Below, one piece after another: positions 63,399 through 64,000 of a stretch of 64,000 nt of DNA (its first letter is position 1; the number at the start of each line of letters is the position of its first letter). Location: positions 3,720,001 to 3,784,000 of the forward strand of contig NZ_VFPG01000001.1 of the NCBI RefSeq assembly GCF_006716565.1, read 5' to 3'. Below the pieces are notes generated by a model that searched no databases, was not told where the DNA came from, and saw nothing but the letters and a program-made list of their open reading frames with translations. The translations under genes were made by a program, and so were the position numbers. This DNA is from Nocardia bhagyanarayanae (GTDB lineage Bacteria; Actinomycetota; Actinomycetes; Mycobacteriales; Mycobacteriaceae).

Positions 63399-64000
63399 AT
63401 GAGGAATTCAGAGACGTATGACATCAATCCGGCCGACGACGAGTTCGACTTCGCCGACTCGGCCGACGACACCGCGCGCTCCGGTGACGTGGTGGCCGAA
63501 CGTGCCGCCCGAATGAAGCGCAACGGCTGGACGATGGAGCCGACGGTCGGTGAGCTACAGCTGGACGAACGCAGCTCGCTGCGCCGCGTCGCCGGTCTGT
63601 CCACTGAACTCACCGACATCACCGAGGTCGAGTACCGGCAGCTGCGCCTGGAACGGGTCGTGCTGGTCGGCGTGTGGACCTCGGGCTCGGTGGCCCAAGC
63701 AGAGGCGAGCATGGCCGAGCTCGCCGCGCTCGCCGAGACCGCGGGCTCGGAGGTGCTCGAGGCGCTCATCCAGCGCCGCGACCGGCCGGACCCGGCCACC
63801 TACATCGGTTCCGGCAAGGCCGACGAACTGCGCTCGGTGGTGCTCGAGACCGGCGCCGACACCGTCATCTGCGACGGTGAGCTGACCCCGGCCCAGCTGA
63901 CCGCCCTGGAGAAGGTGGTCAAGGTCAAGGTGATCGATCGGACCGCCCTGATTTTGGACATCTTCGCCCAGCACGCCACCTCCAGCGAGGGCAAGGCGCA
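63399..64000 (+). CDS. hflX: GTPase HflX, N-terminal part (cut by window end)
   Basis: The first 200 codons are present. After an acidic N-terminus come the HflX-specific domain motifs: LERVVLVGVWTSGSVAQAEA, LAALAETAGSEVLEALIQRR, PDPATYIGSGKADELRSVVL, VIDRTALILDIFAQHATSSE. The GTPase domain lies beyond the window. HflX binds the 50S subunit, splits stalled or hibernating ribosomes and contributes to macrolide resistance in mycobacteria. ATG 63399 is the start with the family sequence in frame. It follows dapF as in Rv2726c-Rv2725c. Confidence 0.93.
   Translation, partial: MRNSETYDINPADDEFDFADSADDTARSGDVVAERAARMKRNGWTMEPTVGELQLDERSSLRRVAGLSTELTDITEVEYRQLRLERVVLVGVWTSGSVAQAEASMAELAALAETAGSEVLEALIQRRDRPDPATYIGSGKADELRSVVLETGADTVICDGELTPAQLTALEKVVKVKVIDRTALILDIFAQHATSSEGKA

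Overview
The window is high-GC actinobacterial chromosome, most likely Nocardia or a close relative in the Mycobacteriales. This rests on gene content and order. ribF-rpsO-pnp-pepR, dapB, dapA-rnj, ftsK, argA-pgsA, cinA-like, clgR-pspA-pspM, the Rv2739c-like glycosyltransferase, DUF3046, recA-recX, miaB, DUF349, miaA, dapF and hflX run in the order known from Mycobacterium. The recA promoter carries both a mycobacterial-type LexA box and a PafBC motif. Many genes look leaderless, with TANNNT ending 6-8 nt before the start codon.

Layout. 1-5.1 kb: translation and RNA-decay core (ribF end, rpsO, pnp, M16 peptidase). 5.2-14 kb: accessory block with a TPR membrane protein, an ArsR/MFS divergon with twin operators, a pentapeptide-repeat membrane protein, an alcohol dehydrogenase, an imine-reductase-like enzyme and two back-to-back MarR-type regulators. 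14-26 kb: dapB, a two-component cluster with a third kinase-like membrane protein, a sigma factor, a haloalkane dehalogenase, a YcaQ-type protein, a ribbon-helix-helix protein, then dapA - 16-codon ORF - rnj joined by two ATGA overlaps. 26-32.4 kb: secreted proteins, ftsK, a GAP-family transporter, a methyltransferase and an unknown gene behind four helically phased CTGACAC boxes.

32.5-33.4 kb: a compact minus-strand tRNA array with two Gln tRNAs, an Arg(ACG) tRNA split by a 68-nt insertion in the anticodon loop, a class-I tRNA with a UAG anticodon, and a tRNA 5' fragment next to a terminator. This is the most unusual part of the window. 33.4-41 kb: terC, YciI, argA, pgsA, cinA-like, the clgR/psp envelope-stress cluster ending in an unlisted 57-aa membrane protein, a secreted cyclophilin and a PIG-L deacetylase.

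41-48.2 kb: a glycosyltransferase, a TetR-hydrolase operon, DUF3046 coupled to a TPR-aminoglycoside-phosphotransferase fusion, and a CGNR regulator divergent from a VOC/PNPOx/NTF2 operon. 48.3-64 kb: recA-recX, a hydroxyacyl-CoA dehydrogenase, the gluABCD glutamate importer, miaB, membrane proteins, a VanZ gene with a degenerate tandem repeat at its 3' end, DUF349, the miaA operon, dapF and the start of hflX. dapB, dapA and dapF, three steps of the lysine/meso-diaminopimelate pathway, all lie in this window. No insertion sequence, prophage gene, CRISPR array or rRNA was seen.
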